From positions 5,762,976 to 5,826,975 of the forward strand of contig JASKMD010000008.1 of assembly GCA_030144725.1 (NCBI GenBank): a stretch of DNA of 64,000 nucleotides. Direction: 5' to 3'. Below the pieces are notes generated by a model that saw only the letters and a list, made by a program, of their open reading frames with translations, searched no databases and was not told where the DNA came from. Below, piece by piece: positions 9,797 through 21,729 of this stretch; within the stretch, counting starts at the first letter, position 1, and each line of letters begins with the position of its first letter. The position numbers and the translations under genes were made by a program. This DNA is from Haematococcus lacustris (lineage: Eukaryota > Chlorophyta > Chlorophyceae > Chlamydomonadales > Haematococcaceae).

Positions 9797-10847
9797 GCGG
9801 ACAATGGTCTACAAACAAGCATGCATTCAAAATGCACGGTTGCTTCAAGTTTGAACGCCAAGTTCAGGCTGTACTGTGGCAAGCAGCGCGTGGTGGCGAG
9901 GTTCTGGTCCAAGGTAAGGCCAATTAGTTGTAGGCCTATAAGCTAGGGAGGAGCCAACCAAAGTCAGCTCATGCTCTTGCACCTGGCCAACTGTTGCTGC
10001 CTCTGTTGCTGCTGCTATACCTGACCTTACAAATGTGTGCCTTGTGTGTTGTACCATGTGTGGCTGCAGCTCATCAAGCAGGCCAAGCAGCGGTGGCCGG
10101 ACCGCATCCTGGCCCTGGCCTATGGGGCAGCTAGCTTCAGCGGCAGCGGCAGCATTGGCTGCAGGGGTGTCCCAGTTAGCCAGATGCGGAAGGAGGCTGT
10201 CAGGCAGTTTGGGGCAGGGCGTGTGGTGCTGGTGGATAAGTTCCGCACCAGCCGGGTCAGCTCAGCCTACAGCCACCCCAGTGAGGCCCTCCCAGGACAG
10301 CCGCCAGAGTCCTTCAGGTGAGAGGGTCAGTGGGGGAGGGTCAGTGGGGGAGGGTCAAGGTAGTGCTGGGAGGTGGTGGAGTCAAGGTGGCAGGGTAGGG
10401 TCAAGATTGGGAAGGTAAGGAATGAATCTTACAAATGTGCATTGCCCCATGTGTCCATGCAGGTGGCTGCGGCCAGTGTACAGCTCGGCGAAGCGATCCC
10501 AAGTCAGGGGCTTGATGTGCTCAACAAGCAACAACATCAGGTAAGCACTGGCCTGACACTGCACATGTGCATGGCCGCAACATACCCCACATGAAATGAC
10601 ACATGACACATGGCACATGACTTGACTTCATGCACCTCCCACACCCATGTGCAGGTTCTATGACCGGGACGTGTCAGCCGCGCTGAACATCCGCCGCTGT
10701 GCAGTCGGCCCAGGCCCACGCCCCACTGAGCTGTGCTACTGGGATGGCCGCCCAGCCATGCCAAAGCCAGGCAGGCCAGGCCAGGAGTGGTTGTACTTGC
10801 GTGACAAGGCCCTGCTGCGCAAGTGGCGGCGCAAGTGGCGGCGATAG
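9797..10847 (+). pseudogene. Fanzor/TnpB-like endonuclease gene, C-terminal half
   Basis: Four exons join in phase: about 9797-9913, 10070-10317, 10463-10540, 10655-10847. The product runs KFRLYCGKQRVVARFWSK, then AYGAASFSGSGSIGCRGVP, VVLVDKFRTSRVSSAYSHP, RWLRPVYSSAKRSQVRGLMC, and DRDVSAALNIRRC. This order (beta-strand region, acidic strand, one Cys left from a zinc finger, DRDxxAAxNI) is that of the RuvC-like half of TnpB/Fanzor RNA-guided nucleases. In the relatives I recall, the strand reads VDEFRTSRVS or VHEHRTSRVS, so Lys stands where the RuvC-II Glu is expected. The RuvC-I Asp and N-terminal half are not found upstream. The copy is probably inactive. It ends about 325 bp before the FEN1 start codon. 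Confidence 0.55.
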
Positions 10848-11172
10848 CCAGCTCCAGCAATACAACCCAAGAAAACAAGATACCAAACCCCTCACAAAGG
10901 GGATGTGTGTGAGTAAGAGCTATAGAGTAGGGTAGAGCTCTTGCTAGTAGTAGCCTGGAGGCACACACACCAGAAGGCTGAGCTGAAGTGAGCATTAGGC
11001 ACACTGTCAGTAGCCTTTACAATAATGATCTCGCAGCCTGTGTTTGATTGCAACTCATGCTTTATTTTGGTGTTGCATGAGGGCTGTAGGGATTAAAACT
11101 TGTTTTAAGTTTGATTCAAAGCTCCATCGCACTTTCTACCCCCATACTCCAGCCCGCTTGCTTTTCTGAGCG

Positions 11173-14100
11173 ATGGGCATTCAGGGTTTAACCAAGCTGT
11201 TGGCGGACCAGGTACTTTGTTGCATGCGTCGACAACGGAGCCACAATGCGCGCACTTACTCGCGCTTAACTTCATGACAGGCTCCAGAATGCATGAAGGA
11301 GCAAAAGTTTGAGGCGTACTTTGGGCGAAAGATTGCAGTGGATGCCTCGATGCACATATACCAGTTCATGGCCGTGGTAAGCCCCATAAGCCTGCTCACA
11401 TGGTTACTAGTAGCCAACCGCTGCTGTCAGCTTGCATGCCACAACAACTACTTCATGATCACATGCAGGTCGGGCGCATGGGGGATCAGATGCTCACCAA
11501 CGAGGCAGGCGATGTGACGTCCCACCTGCAGGTGCTCCCTAACCCCAGGGCCAGCTACCAAGAACAGCAGCTCAGCAGCCTAGCCACTCCTACTCAGCTC
11601 ATCCAGCCCAGGGAATGGTTGGGGTGGCTGGGTCAGTGGTGGGTTCCATGGAAGCTGTCCATTGTGTGAGGAAATGTGAGGTTCAATGCACACACAACCG
11701 AGGTAAAGACAGGGTCATACCTCAGCTGCTTCCTCCTCCTTCTAAGGCCGCCTGCCACAACCTCATCTGCCATCTGGCCCTCCCCACCTGTGGTCCGGCC
11801 CCTGCTCCTTCACCCCTTACCTTATCATCCCTACCTTAACCTCACCATCCTCACCCCCTACCTCATCACCCTCACCCCTTACCTGTCATCTCCTGGCAGC
11901 AGCCACTTGTGCCCTGTTGCCTGCTGTATGGCCAGGGCATGTTCTACCGCACCGCAAAGATGTTGGAGGCAGGCATCCGCCCAGTGTTTGTGTTTGACGG
12001 GAAGCCGCCTGAGCTGAAGCGCAAGCTGCTGGACCAGCGAGGGGAGAGGTGTGGCTGCTGCTCCCAGGCCACCACCCCCTCCCCTCCCCTGCCCTGCCCT
12101 CCCCTCTTTCCCCCACCCACCGGGCCTTCTGGTCCACCACACAGATCACTCCCCACCCCCCAACACACACTCACTCAGATCTGCCAGATCTGAGTGTCAC
12201 AGGCCACTGATCCAGCTAGAAGGCGGCTGCCAGAGTAGAAGCAAGATGTGGGCCAGCTGGCAGTCGGGGCGGCCTGTCCTGCCCATGCCTGACTTGCCAG
12301 CTGTGCATCACGGGGCAAGGCGGCAAGCTGGGCAGCCCAAGGGCAAGGGCTGCTGGGTAAGGCCTGGTGACCAAGGGCTGGGGCAAGAGCTGGTGACTGG
12401 GGCCAGCTGCTGACGAGGCTGGGCCACCAGGGGGCATGAGTAGCCATGCTGCATGGGGGTGAGCTCAGCTGAGCTGTGACCATGGAGTGCATGCAGATAC
12501 AAGGCCAACAGCAGGTACCACACCACGGTGCCGCTAGTCTTGAGCCTCACTCCCTCCACACCGCAACCACTTGAGCCTCACTCCCTCCACACCTCCCTCC
12601 TCACCCCCCAACCCCTTTATGCGCCGCTAGCCGCCTCCATGGCTGGTCTGCCGCACCCTATGCCCCACACCTGCCCAACCCACATGCACCCTGCCCCACC
12701 AGCTTTGTTCAGCGCCTCACAGCAGCCCGACATGGCCGGCTGGGACGGCTCTGTGGAGGTGAGGGGCTCCCCTGATGGCCCGATGGTGTGCAGGCGCGAC
12801 GCAGCTGATGAGAAGCTGAAGACGGCTCAGGAGGCGGGCAACACCGAGGACATTGAGAAGTACAGCAAGAGGACCATCAAGGTGGGCTCAGGGGCAGGGA
12901 GGCTGGGAGGCAGGCCATGGTGGGCAGGAGGGGCTGGGAGGCCAGGCCCCGGCGGAAGGGAGGGCTGGGAGCCAGGTGATGGCGGCCTCAGTCGGCAGGC
13001 AGTCCCCACTCCACCTTGTCCTGCACCAGCTGTTGCCCTACAATCGCAGCGCCGCCGCCAGCCCCCCACCAGCCCTTGCCTTCTTGCTCCCTTGCCGTCC
13101 CCCTGCCCCCTATACACCCACCCCCTATCTCCAGCATTGCACGCAGTGCAGCCATGCCACTTGCACTCACCACTCCTCCATCCCTCCCCTAGTGCTCTCC
13201 CTGTCCTACCATTCTGTCTTGGCGCTGGCCCCTTCAGGGTTTGAACCCCGCACCTCAGGTGCCTCCCCCTAGCCCCTGCCCCTGACCCCTTGACGCTACT
13301 GCAGGTGACCAGGGAGCACAATGAGGATTGCCGCCGCCTGCTGCGCCTCATGGGGGTCCCTGTGGTGGACGCTGCCACAGAGGCTGAGGCACAGTGTGCT
13401 GCCATGGCCAAGGTGGGGCGGCTAGGGGTGGGCAGGATGGTAGGCCTTTGGGGGGGGGGGGGGGGGGGGGGGCGGGGCGGGGCGGGGCGGGGCGGGGCGG
13501 GGCGGGGCGGGGCGGGGCGGGGCGGGGCGGGGCGGGGCGGGGCGGGGCGGGGCGGGGCGGGGCGGGGCGGGGCGGGGCGGGGCGGGGCGGGGCGGGGCGG
13601 GGCGGGGCGGGGCGGGGCGGGGCGGGGCGGGGCGGGGCGGGGCGGGGCGGGGCGGGGCGGGGCGGGGCGGGGCGGGGCGGGGCGGGGCGGGGCGGGGCGG
13701 GGCGGGGCGGGGCGGGGCGGGGCGGGGCGGGGCGGGGCGGGGCGGGGCGGGGCGGGGCGGGGCGGGGCGGGGCGGGGCGGGGCGGGGCGGGGCGGGGCGG
13801 GGCGGGGCGGGGCGGGGCGGGGCGGGGCGGGGCGGGGCGGGGCGGGGCGGGGCGGGGCGGGGCGGGGCGGGGCGGGGCGGGGCGGGGCGGGGCGGGGCGG
13901 GGCGGGGCGGGGCGGGGCGGGGCGGGGCGGGGCGGGGCGGGGCGGGGCGGGGCGGGGCGGGGCGGGGCGGGGCGGGGCGGGGCGGGGCGGGGCGGGGCGG
14001 GGCGGGGCGGGGCGGGGCGGGGCGGGGCGGGGCGGGGCGGGGCGGGGCGGGGCGGGGCGGGGCGGGGCGGGGCGGGGCGGGGCGGGGCGGGGCGGGGCGG

Positions 14101-17100
14101 GGCGGGGCGGGGCGGGGCGGGGCGGGGCGGGCGGGGCGGGGCGGGGCGGGGCGGGGCGGGGCGGGGCGGGGCGGGGCGGGGCGGGGCGGGGCGGGGCGGG
14201 GCGGGGCGGGGCGGGGCGGGGCGGGGCGGGGCGGGGCGGGGCGGGGCGGGGCGGGGCGGGGCGGGGCGGGGCGGGGCGGGGCGGGGCGGGGCGGGGCGGG
14301 GCGGGGCGGGGCGGGGCGGGGCGGGGCGGGGCGGGGCGGGGCGGGGCGGGGCGGGGCGGGGCGGGGCGGGGCGGGGCGGGGCGGGGCGGGGCGGGGCGGG
14401 GCGGGGCGGGGCGGGGCGGGGCGGGGCGGGGCGGGGCGGGGCGGGGCGGGGCGGGGCGGGGCGGGGCGGGGCGGGGCGGGGCGGGGCGGGGCGGGGCGGG
14501 GCGGGGCGGGGCGGGGCGGGGCGGGGCGGGGCGGGGCGGGGCGGGGCGGGGCGGGGCGGGGCGGGGCGGGGCGGGGCGGGGCGGGGCGGGGCGGGGCGGG
14601 GCGGGGCGGGGCGGGGCGGGGCGGGGCGGGGCGGGGCGGGGCGGGGCGGGGCGGGGCGGGGCGGGGCGGGGCGGGGCGGGGCGGGGCGGGGCGGGGCGGG
14701 GCGGGGCGGGGCGGGGCGGGGCGGGGCGGGGCGGGGCGGGGCGGGGCGGGGCGGGGCGGGGCGGGGCGGGGCGGGGCGGGGCGGGGCGGGGCGGGGCGGG
14801 GCGGGGCGGGGCGGGGCGGGGCGGGGCGGGGCGGGGCGGGGCGGGGCGGGGCGGGGCGGGGCGGGGCGGGGCGGGGCGGGGCGGGGCGGGGCGGGGCGGG
14901 GCGGGGCGGGGCGGGGCGGGGCGGGGCGGGGCGGGGCGGGGCGGGGCGGGGCGGGGCGGGGCGGGGCGGGGCGGGGCGGGGCGGGGCGGGGCGGGGCGGG
15001 GCGGGGCGGGGCGGGGCGGGGCGGGGCGGGGCGGGGCGGGGCGGGGCGGGGCGGGGCGGGGCGGGGCGGGGGCCTTGGTAGGGTGGGTCTGGTGGGGTGG
15101 GGTGGGGTGCGGTAATGCAGGGGAGGCGGCCTGGGTGGATGTGGTGGGGTGGGTGGGGTCAGGTGGTCAGGGTGTGAGGTGCGAGGTGTGAGGTGTGGAG
15201 GGAGTGAGGCTCAGGTGCAAGGCGGTTGTGGTGCAGTGGGATCAGCAATGCAAGGGCGACAGCTGTGGGGGGTTGCTGCAGGCAGGGGGAGGCCAGGGCG
15301 CCACAAGGGGCAGACGTGTGCATCAGCACCATCTCCACCTCCTCCAGCTGCACAGCCAGGCAAGGGGCAGGCGGGGCGTGGGCAGCCAGGCAGGGCGTGG
15401 GCAGCGAGGGCGTGGGCAGGCAGGGGGAGGTCAGGGCGATGGGATTATGCGCAGGTGGGGTGGTGTAATGCAGGATGGTGTGGATTGGGTCAGCGCTAAA
15501 GAGCAGGCGGAGCTTTGAGCTGAGGCATGCAGCCAAGGCTCACGGCAGGGCAGGGGAAGACCAGCTACAGTAGGCCGTGTCCAGGGCCAAGACCTAATCA
15601 CTGCCACTCATCCTTGTCCGCCTCTCCTCACTCTGTTTCACTTCCAGGATGTGCCCCTGAACCAAAACGCATCATCGTAGTCAGTGGGCGTGGTCAAGCG
15701 TTGCCCCAGCCACCCTACCCCCAGGGTGCTGCTGCTGCTGCTGCTGCCGCCCCCCCATGCAGGCTGGGCTAGTATATGGCGTGGCCACAGAAGACATGGA
15801 CGCCTTGACCTTTGGCACGCCTCGGCTCATCCGCCACCTCATGCAATCCAGTGTGAGGCAAAGTGTGACAGCATGAGGCTGAGTGTGAGATCACGTGAGA
15901 CAGTGTGCACAGCAGCAGCAGCAGCAGCCTCCTTACCCCCCGCCTACCTCAGTGTGTGTCCTGTGTGCAGCCAGGCTGTGTGCTGGACTCTGTGCAGTAG
16001 GGGTCCATGCATGGGGCCTGGCAGGGCCGTGGTGCATGGAGGAGGGGCCATGCTGGCCCTGTATATATATATATATATATATACCGTACTATCTATTTCG
16101 ATTCGCGAGGCCCCGAAAAATAAAATTAAATACTCGTTCCCGACCCAAAAATAAAATTGTTTACTTTTTCGCGATGCACATTTAGCAGCAAAACAAGTTT
16201 TGAGGATGTGGGTGTGCTTATAAATATTCTAGACAGCCATCCCTTGCATTACATGTCAAACCGCCATGGTTTAAACACTTCTTGCACATGTCACCATGTC
16301 AAGCTTCCCGGTCACCAAGTCGAAGCCATTAGGGGTAGTGTCACCGTGCACCAAGTCACCAAGTCAAAGCCACTGTGCATGGGCACTGTCACCGTGCACC
16401 AAGGCACCTAGCCTGGACTTTGCACTAGATTGGGCACTGAACCTCCCCCATGAAGTCATGGTGCTCCTGTGGCTGCTTGCACTGCCGGCATATCTCTGCA
16501 ACTTCCTCGGAACACTCAAACTTGCATGCCCTTGCAGTCACCCATGCCGCAGCTTTGGCCAAGTCAAAGACCCCATTAGCTGACTTGGTGCGGCCAGCCA
16601 CCCGGGCTGCTGCCCCGGTTTGGCCAGCCACCCCAGATGCTGACTTGGTGCGGCCAGCCACCCCGGCTGCTGCCCTGGCCCTGCCAACCACCCCAACAGC
16701 TGACTTCTTGCAGCCAGCCACCTTGCCATCATCGTTGCTGCCGTCGTCGCCGCTGCTGTTGCCGGCGCTGCTTGTGTTACCACTGTTGCTGTTGGCGCTG
16801 CTGCTAGTGTTGCACACCAACCGTGCCTGCTTGCGTGTGGGAGTGGGCGTGGCTTGTCCTGTTGGGGCTGGCTTAGGCTTGTTCTTGGAGCCCAATGGCC
16901 TGCCACGTTTGCGAATGGGTGGGCCATCTGCCGTTGCTGCAACTGGCTTGACTGAAGGCTTGGTTGCTGGCATGGCTCTTGTTATGGCAGACCACTGTTG
17001 AGCTGCCACCATCAGCTCAACGGCTGTCATGGACTGAACATCAATCCCAGCCACTGCTCTGTAAGCAAGGGGCAGTCCTCCATGGGAGAGCCCTTCGATG

Positions 17101-17321
17101 GAGCATTTCATCATGTTGGTCAACCTGGCGTAGCAAATTCTCGGCTGCGTCATCGGCACTGATGCCACGGACCACGAAGCGGTCCATCGCAGCATCATTT
17201 ACGTAGGTCAAATAATTGTTTGACCACTTCGCGGTTTTGAAAATATTCACATTGTTTACTCGTTCGCGACTTCGCGAGGCTAAAAAAACAATTCGCGGAC
17301 GCGAATCGAAAGAGAGAGTAC

Positions 17322-17414
<93 letters not shown>

Positions 17415-20234
17415 CCATGCAGGGCCATCGTGGCAGGCCCTGTGCTTCGTCCTGTCCACTGCTGGGGGGTCAGTGGCAGGGGGTCAGGACCAGGGGGGAG
17501 GGGCAGACCCCAAGCAGCAGCCCCCATTGGCAGCCCCCTCAGCCCCTCCCCCTCCCCTCCTCCTCCCCCTATAGTTCACATGAATGGCTCAGGGTTAGGG
17601 GTAGGGTCAGGGGTAGGGGTGGAGCCCAGGCAGCAGCCCCTTGGTAGCCCCCCCCTGACACCCACACCTCCCCTTCTCCTCCCCCTACAGAATGCATGAG
17701 AGGGGGAGGGGTATGGCTGGAAGCAGGAGATTCCCGCTGCCATGAGAGGGGTGGGGTACCAGGCCTGTCTAGTCTAGAAAGAAACTTGCATGTTGTAATA
17801 AAGCCCAATGCCTGGCTGGCCCTCGGCAGTGTGGGAAGAGTGAGTGTGGTGTGTGTGTGGGGGTGGGTGTGTATATGTGCGCAGAACCAGTCTCAGCCCA
17901 TCATGGAGTTTGACTACAGCAAGGCGCTGGAGGGCATCAAGCTCACGGCGGACCAGTTCATCGACTTTTGCATCCTGTGTGGCTGCGACTACGCCACCAG
18001 CATCAAGGGCATTGGGCCTGTCAGGGCGCTCCAGCTGCTGCAGGTGACGGGTTGATGGAGATGATGGGTCCTGCAGCAGCAGGGCAGCAGGGGGTCACAC
18101 TTGTCACGGCCTTGGCAAGAACTAGTAGAGTAGGTTATGCTTCGGTTGGCCCTGGCAGGGTCAACAGTGGCAGTTGCACCATCATTAACATCACCCCATG
18201 GTAGTGGCGGCATGCACTTAGGAGTGAAGGGGGTGGTGCTTTGTCAAGGGGGGGCAGGGGCAGCAGGGGCAGTGGCACCAACATCACCATCGTCATCATC
18301 GTCGTATCAACATGACGACGGCAGGCCAGCAAGCAGCAGCACGCGTGATGACCTACTGCTCTGTCAGCTTTGTGAGGGCTCTGTCATCCTGCCTGTCAGT
18401 TGCATCATCATCATCATACTACAACTACTGCCCCACCCCATTCCTCAAGCCTGTGACTGCCTCCTGCCCCATGCCATGCTTGCTTGCATGCAGAAGCATG
18501 GCAGCATGGACACGCTGCTGGCGGCCCTGGACCCAGCAAAGTACAATGTTCCAGAGGACTGGCCACACAAAGAGTCACACGAGTTTTTCAAAAACCCTGA
18601 AATCACACCTTGTGAGGTGTGTCTGCACCTCTGTCACACAGTGGCTGTGGGAACTGCAGGCTGTGGCATGAAGGCTATAGACACTGGCCTAATCAGGCAC
18701 TGGTCCGACTGAAGGCAACAGGCGCACCTGCTCTGTGCTCAACTTGGATGGAGGGGGTTTTGTTTTATTTTGTATATTATATATATGTGTGTGTATATAT
18801 GTATATATATCTCATGTATCTTGATGACCATGCAGGCTCTATTTTAGTTAGTTGTGTGTGTTTGCATGACCCGGCCTCGCCCCGCTGCTTCCACTCTGCC
18901 CGCAGACCATTCCCCCCTTGAAGTGGAGTGAACCTGACGAGGAGGGTCTGGTTGCCTTCTTGGTGGGAGAAAAGAATTTCAGCGAGGACCGTGTGCGCAA
19001 GACAGTGGCCAAGATCAAGGCCTCCAAGGGCAAGGTGAGCGCCCCACAGCCTGCAGCTGCCACCCCACAACAGCTGGGCGGCAGCTCGCCCTGCAGGGCA
19101 GCAGCAGCAAGGCAGGAGCAGGAGCAGGCTGCCTTGTGCTGCAGGGCAGGAGTAGCAAGGCAGGAGCAGGAGCAGGCTGCCTTGTGCTGCAGGGCAGGAG
19201 CAGCAAGGCAGGAGCAGGAGCAGGCCCGTCTGCTGTATGCATTGCCAGGCTGACCAGCCGCGATCAGCATAATGATCACCATTGAGCATCTCTCTGCGTC
19301 CTGCATCGCCTAATTGAAGCCTAATTGACCGGCCAGCCCGCTTGCTTCCATATGCCTACTGGGCCCTGCGTGGCTCATTAGAGGGGTGAGGCGCGTACTC
19401 TGCATGGTTTGCAGGCCAACCAGGGCCGCATGGAAAACTTCTTTGCTGTCCAGCCAAAGACTCCTACAGATGCCAAGTCAGCGTCCAAGACAGCAGCAGG
19501 TGAGTCAACAGCTGCCTGTCAGTGTCATCATCATCATGACCATGACCATCACACCATGACACTGCTTCATTCGTACACATCTGATAAGATCATTGAATGA
19601 CACGTGCTTGGTCTTGGTGTTGTCTATGTTTGTTTTCCATCCCTTCATGCCGTGGTCAGTCTTGATCAAGCGCCCGCTAACACCCTAGCTAGCTGATGTC
19701 AACACCGCCTGTGTGGCTGACTGCTGCTAACCCACCTACTGGGCACACAGGGGTATGTTACTCTGAGCCTCAGCCTGAACTCTACCGGGCGCTGTCTTGC
19801 TTTGTGTTGCAGACCCCAATCAGACCCCTTCCATCTCATCTGCATGCTCGCCTACATCTCACATGTTTTCCTATACAATCTATGAAACAACTGTTTGTGT
19901 AAGGGCAACAGGCATGGATGCATGAAGCATGCAACTCCACTCCTACCACCCCTTACACCCCTCGCCAGAGCAGGGACCGAATAGTGTGAGCAGCAACACC
20001 AGGAGTGTGAACAACCCTGAGACATCCACATGACAGCTTCTTGACAGCTTCTTGACCATCAGGGTCAGCCAGATCACTCTTGTTGCTTGTCACAGAGCTT
20101 GCTGGCTGCGGCTTGCAGATGGAAAGAAGGGCAGCACCCCAGGCAGCAAGCGCAAGGATGGCGGGTCAGCTTCCAGCGGGCCTGCGGCCAAGAAGGGGAA
20201 ACTGGGCGGGGTGGGAGGCGGGAAGAAGAAGTAG
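11173..20234 (+). CDS. FEN1: Flap endonuclease 1, complete, 12 exons, 402 aa
   Basis: Exons: 11173-11211, 11281-11376, 11469-11531, 11936-12048, 12794-12881, 13305-13412, 15763-15852, 17885-18043, 18494-18616, 18906-19034, 19415-19499, 20119-20234 (1209 nt, all phases agree). FEN1 cuts 5' flaps in Okazaki fragment maturation and long-patch base excision repair. It starts [12 protein letters not shown]. All seven metal-binding acids are present, each one position or less from the human number: D34, D87, E159, E161, D180, D182, D234. The helix-3-turn-helix region reads [10 protein letters not shown], the clamp helix region is intact, and a PCNA-binding PIP box QGRMENFF lies at 339-346, followed by a Lys-rich nuclear tail ending GGGKKK. 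Intron 6 (13413-15762) contains a 1.6-kb GGGGC expansion and intron 7 (15853-17884) an inserted element. Coding sequence is undamaged. Confidence 0.96.
13450..15071. repeat. (GGGGC)n pentanucleotide expansion, about 320 units, FEN1 intron 6
   Basis: A 23-nt G run (13450-13472) leads into uninterrupted GGGGC units to about 15071. The only break seen is one 4-nt unit near 14128-14131. The tract begins 38 nt after the exon 6 donor. The transcribed RNA is the G-rich strand and should form G-quadruplexes. Its true length may differ, since assemblers often collapse such tracts. Confidence 0.97.
16082..17325 (-). mobile_element. Inverted-repeat element in FEN1 intron 7 with an AT-hook ORF
   Basis: Ends 16082-16108 and 17300-17325 are inverted copies (TACCGTACT(A/C)TCT(A/C)TTTCG, continuing ATTCGCG). 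Both ends are embedded in TA dinucleotides (16062-16083 and 17324-17413), suggesting insertion into a TA microsatellite, possibly with a TA target duplication. Between them a minus-strand frame (16425-17198, 257 codons) carries [17 protein letters not shown], a classic AT-hook plus basic tail. A run of Ala/Gly/Val repeats follows ([16 protein letters not shown]), and a Cys-bearing end ([15 protein letters not shown]). A second minus frame (from about 17194, [16 protein letters not shown]) overlaps its start and may be the true N terminus after a frameshift or short intron. No known transposase motif was recognised. Confidence 0.65.
17324..17413. repeat. (TA)45 microsatellite
   Basis: Ninety bases of uninterrupted TA adjoin the right end of the inverted-repeat element in FEN1 intron 7. 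A shorter (TA)11 tract at 16062-16083 adjoins the left end. Confidence 0.97.
19096..19225. repeat. 48-bp minisatellite, three copies, FEN1 intron 10
   Basis: Three tandem copies of a roughly 48-bp unit built from GCAGGGCAGGAGCAGCAAGG and CAGGAGCAGGCTGCCTTGTG, with few differences between copies. It lies 60 nt after the exon 10 donor. Confidence 0.85.
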
Positions 20235-20576
20235 ACAGGGCCCGCAGGCGGCTGGGCTGGCGAGGGGCATAGCAGACTGAGGCAGCTGGCTGGGCAGCTC
20301 ATCACCCTGGTGAAGCCAGTGGGCAGTAGGTGCTCAATGCGGTGCGGTGGGGTGTGTGATGGGGTGTGTCATGCCAGCTGCCAGCTGCGAGGCGCTGGGC
20401 ACAACAGGTGGCTGGACACAGCAACTGGCCGGGCATCAGGGCTCTGCAGTGATGCTGGGCATCAAGTGCTCAAAGCGGCGTAGGAGCTGCTCAGTCAGCG
20501 GGAGGGGTGGTGGGGTGGAATGAGGGGTGGGGTAGGAGTGAGGGGGTACAAGTGTAGACTCTACCATCCTGCCAAT

Positions 20577-20581
20577 TGTAA
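20577..20581 (+). other. FEN1: Polyadenylation signal TGTAA of FEN1
   Basis: TGTAA on the coding strand about 343 nt after the FEN1 stop codon. It is the first TGTAA that I found downstream, so it is the likely poly(A) signal. Confidence 0.5.
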
Positions 20582-21729
20582 GGGAGCCGGCTCAATGCCT
20601 GTCGAGTGTGCTGAGCTTTCCTTGCCATTCTTTGCCTGCATGGGTGCGGGTACGGGCGCAGCTTGTGGTGGGCATGCAGGTTGCGAAAGGACGTGGTGTG
20701 GTGTGATTGGCACCAGAGCGGGTCATCGCCATGTGCAGGAAAAAACGTCTGGCTGGGAGGGCGGGTGGCTAGGTAATCGCTAGATGGCTGAGCTGCCTTC
20801 AACCTCTCGTGTGCCTGGCATGTTTTTAACTTGTGGGCGGGAAGGCGAGTGCACGCAGTCTCATCAACACAAGCATGCGCAAGGAGTGGTAGGTTGTCAT
20901 AGCAGACAGCCATGGACATTTATGGTGGGCGGTGCATCTCCATTTATGGTGGGCGGTGCACGTCATCTCAGCACTGGCATTGAGGTCCTGGCATATCTAT
21001 CTTTGGCTTCTGTTCGGCTTTGCTGTCAGGGGCTCGTGGCTAACTGTTGGAGACGGTGAGAGTTATGGAGATAAGAGTGGCATTGGCGTTCAACGCTTGA
21101 GCCTGAAGCTGGGAAAGTGATCGGCTAGGTGCACCAGACCTTTGTGCCACGGCATGAAACCTCTGTTCCCTACGGTGTTTTACTTGGCTAGCAGTCCCCG
21201 CAAATGTGAGACGGTCTGGGGCGCGAATCTCCGTGTAGCTCGTGACAAAGTTTTGACGCAGTCGGGTGTAACAGGCGTATGCGGCACCCAGCAGCCGCAA
21301 AACACTAGCTCAGATCGGCGCCCGCCCAAACCTGACCTGTGCCTTCCGAGGCTGGCAATCCTTCTACGCACGCCGTAAGCCAACGACACAAGTGAAGTAC
21401 GCCTGCTTGCATGTCATTGCATGGAGCGTACAATTTGTGACTATGCGCACAAGTCAGCCAGCTGGCACCCCTTACCTCATTTACGTCGCGGCATGACTCT
21501 ATGCAAATATTAGCTGCATCATGACAGCGCTACATCATCACTATGTTGTGGGGATGGCTCGGGATGGCTCTGGCTTTCAGTGTTACATGTGCCGTGGTGC
21601 CTCAACCTTCTCCCTCAACTTCAGCAGGGACATGTCACGCAACTCATTCTTTGATTTACTTGATACCACTTCATTGCAAAACAACAAAACAAACAAAACA
21701 CATTACACAAGTTGTAGACCACTTCACTC
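20582..21729. other. Intergenic region, no supported gene
   Basis: No exon with convincing splice sites or family resemblance was found. A 15-nt direct repeat (TTTATGGTGGGCGGT) occurs near 20919 and 20941. The ORFs here are short and lack codon structure. Confidence 0.4.

Noticed and set aside
13290..15191. A 633-codon GRGGAGRGG open frame on plus
   Set aside because: It is translation of the intronic GGGGC repeat; pentamer repeats stay open in all frames. Both flanking FEN1 exons splice across it.
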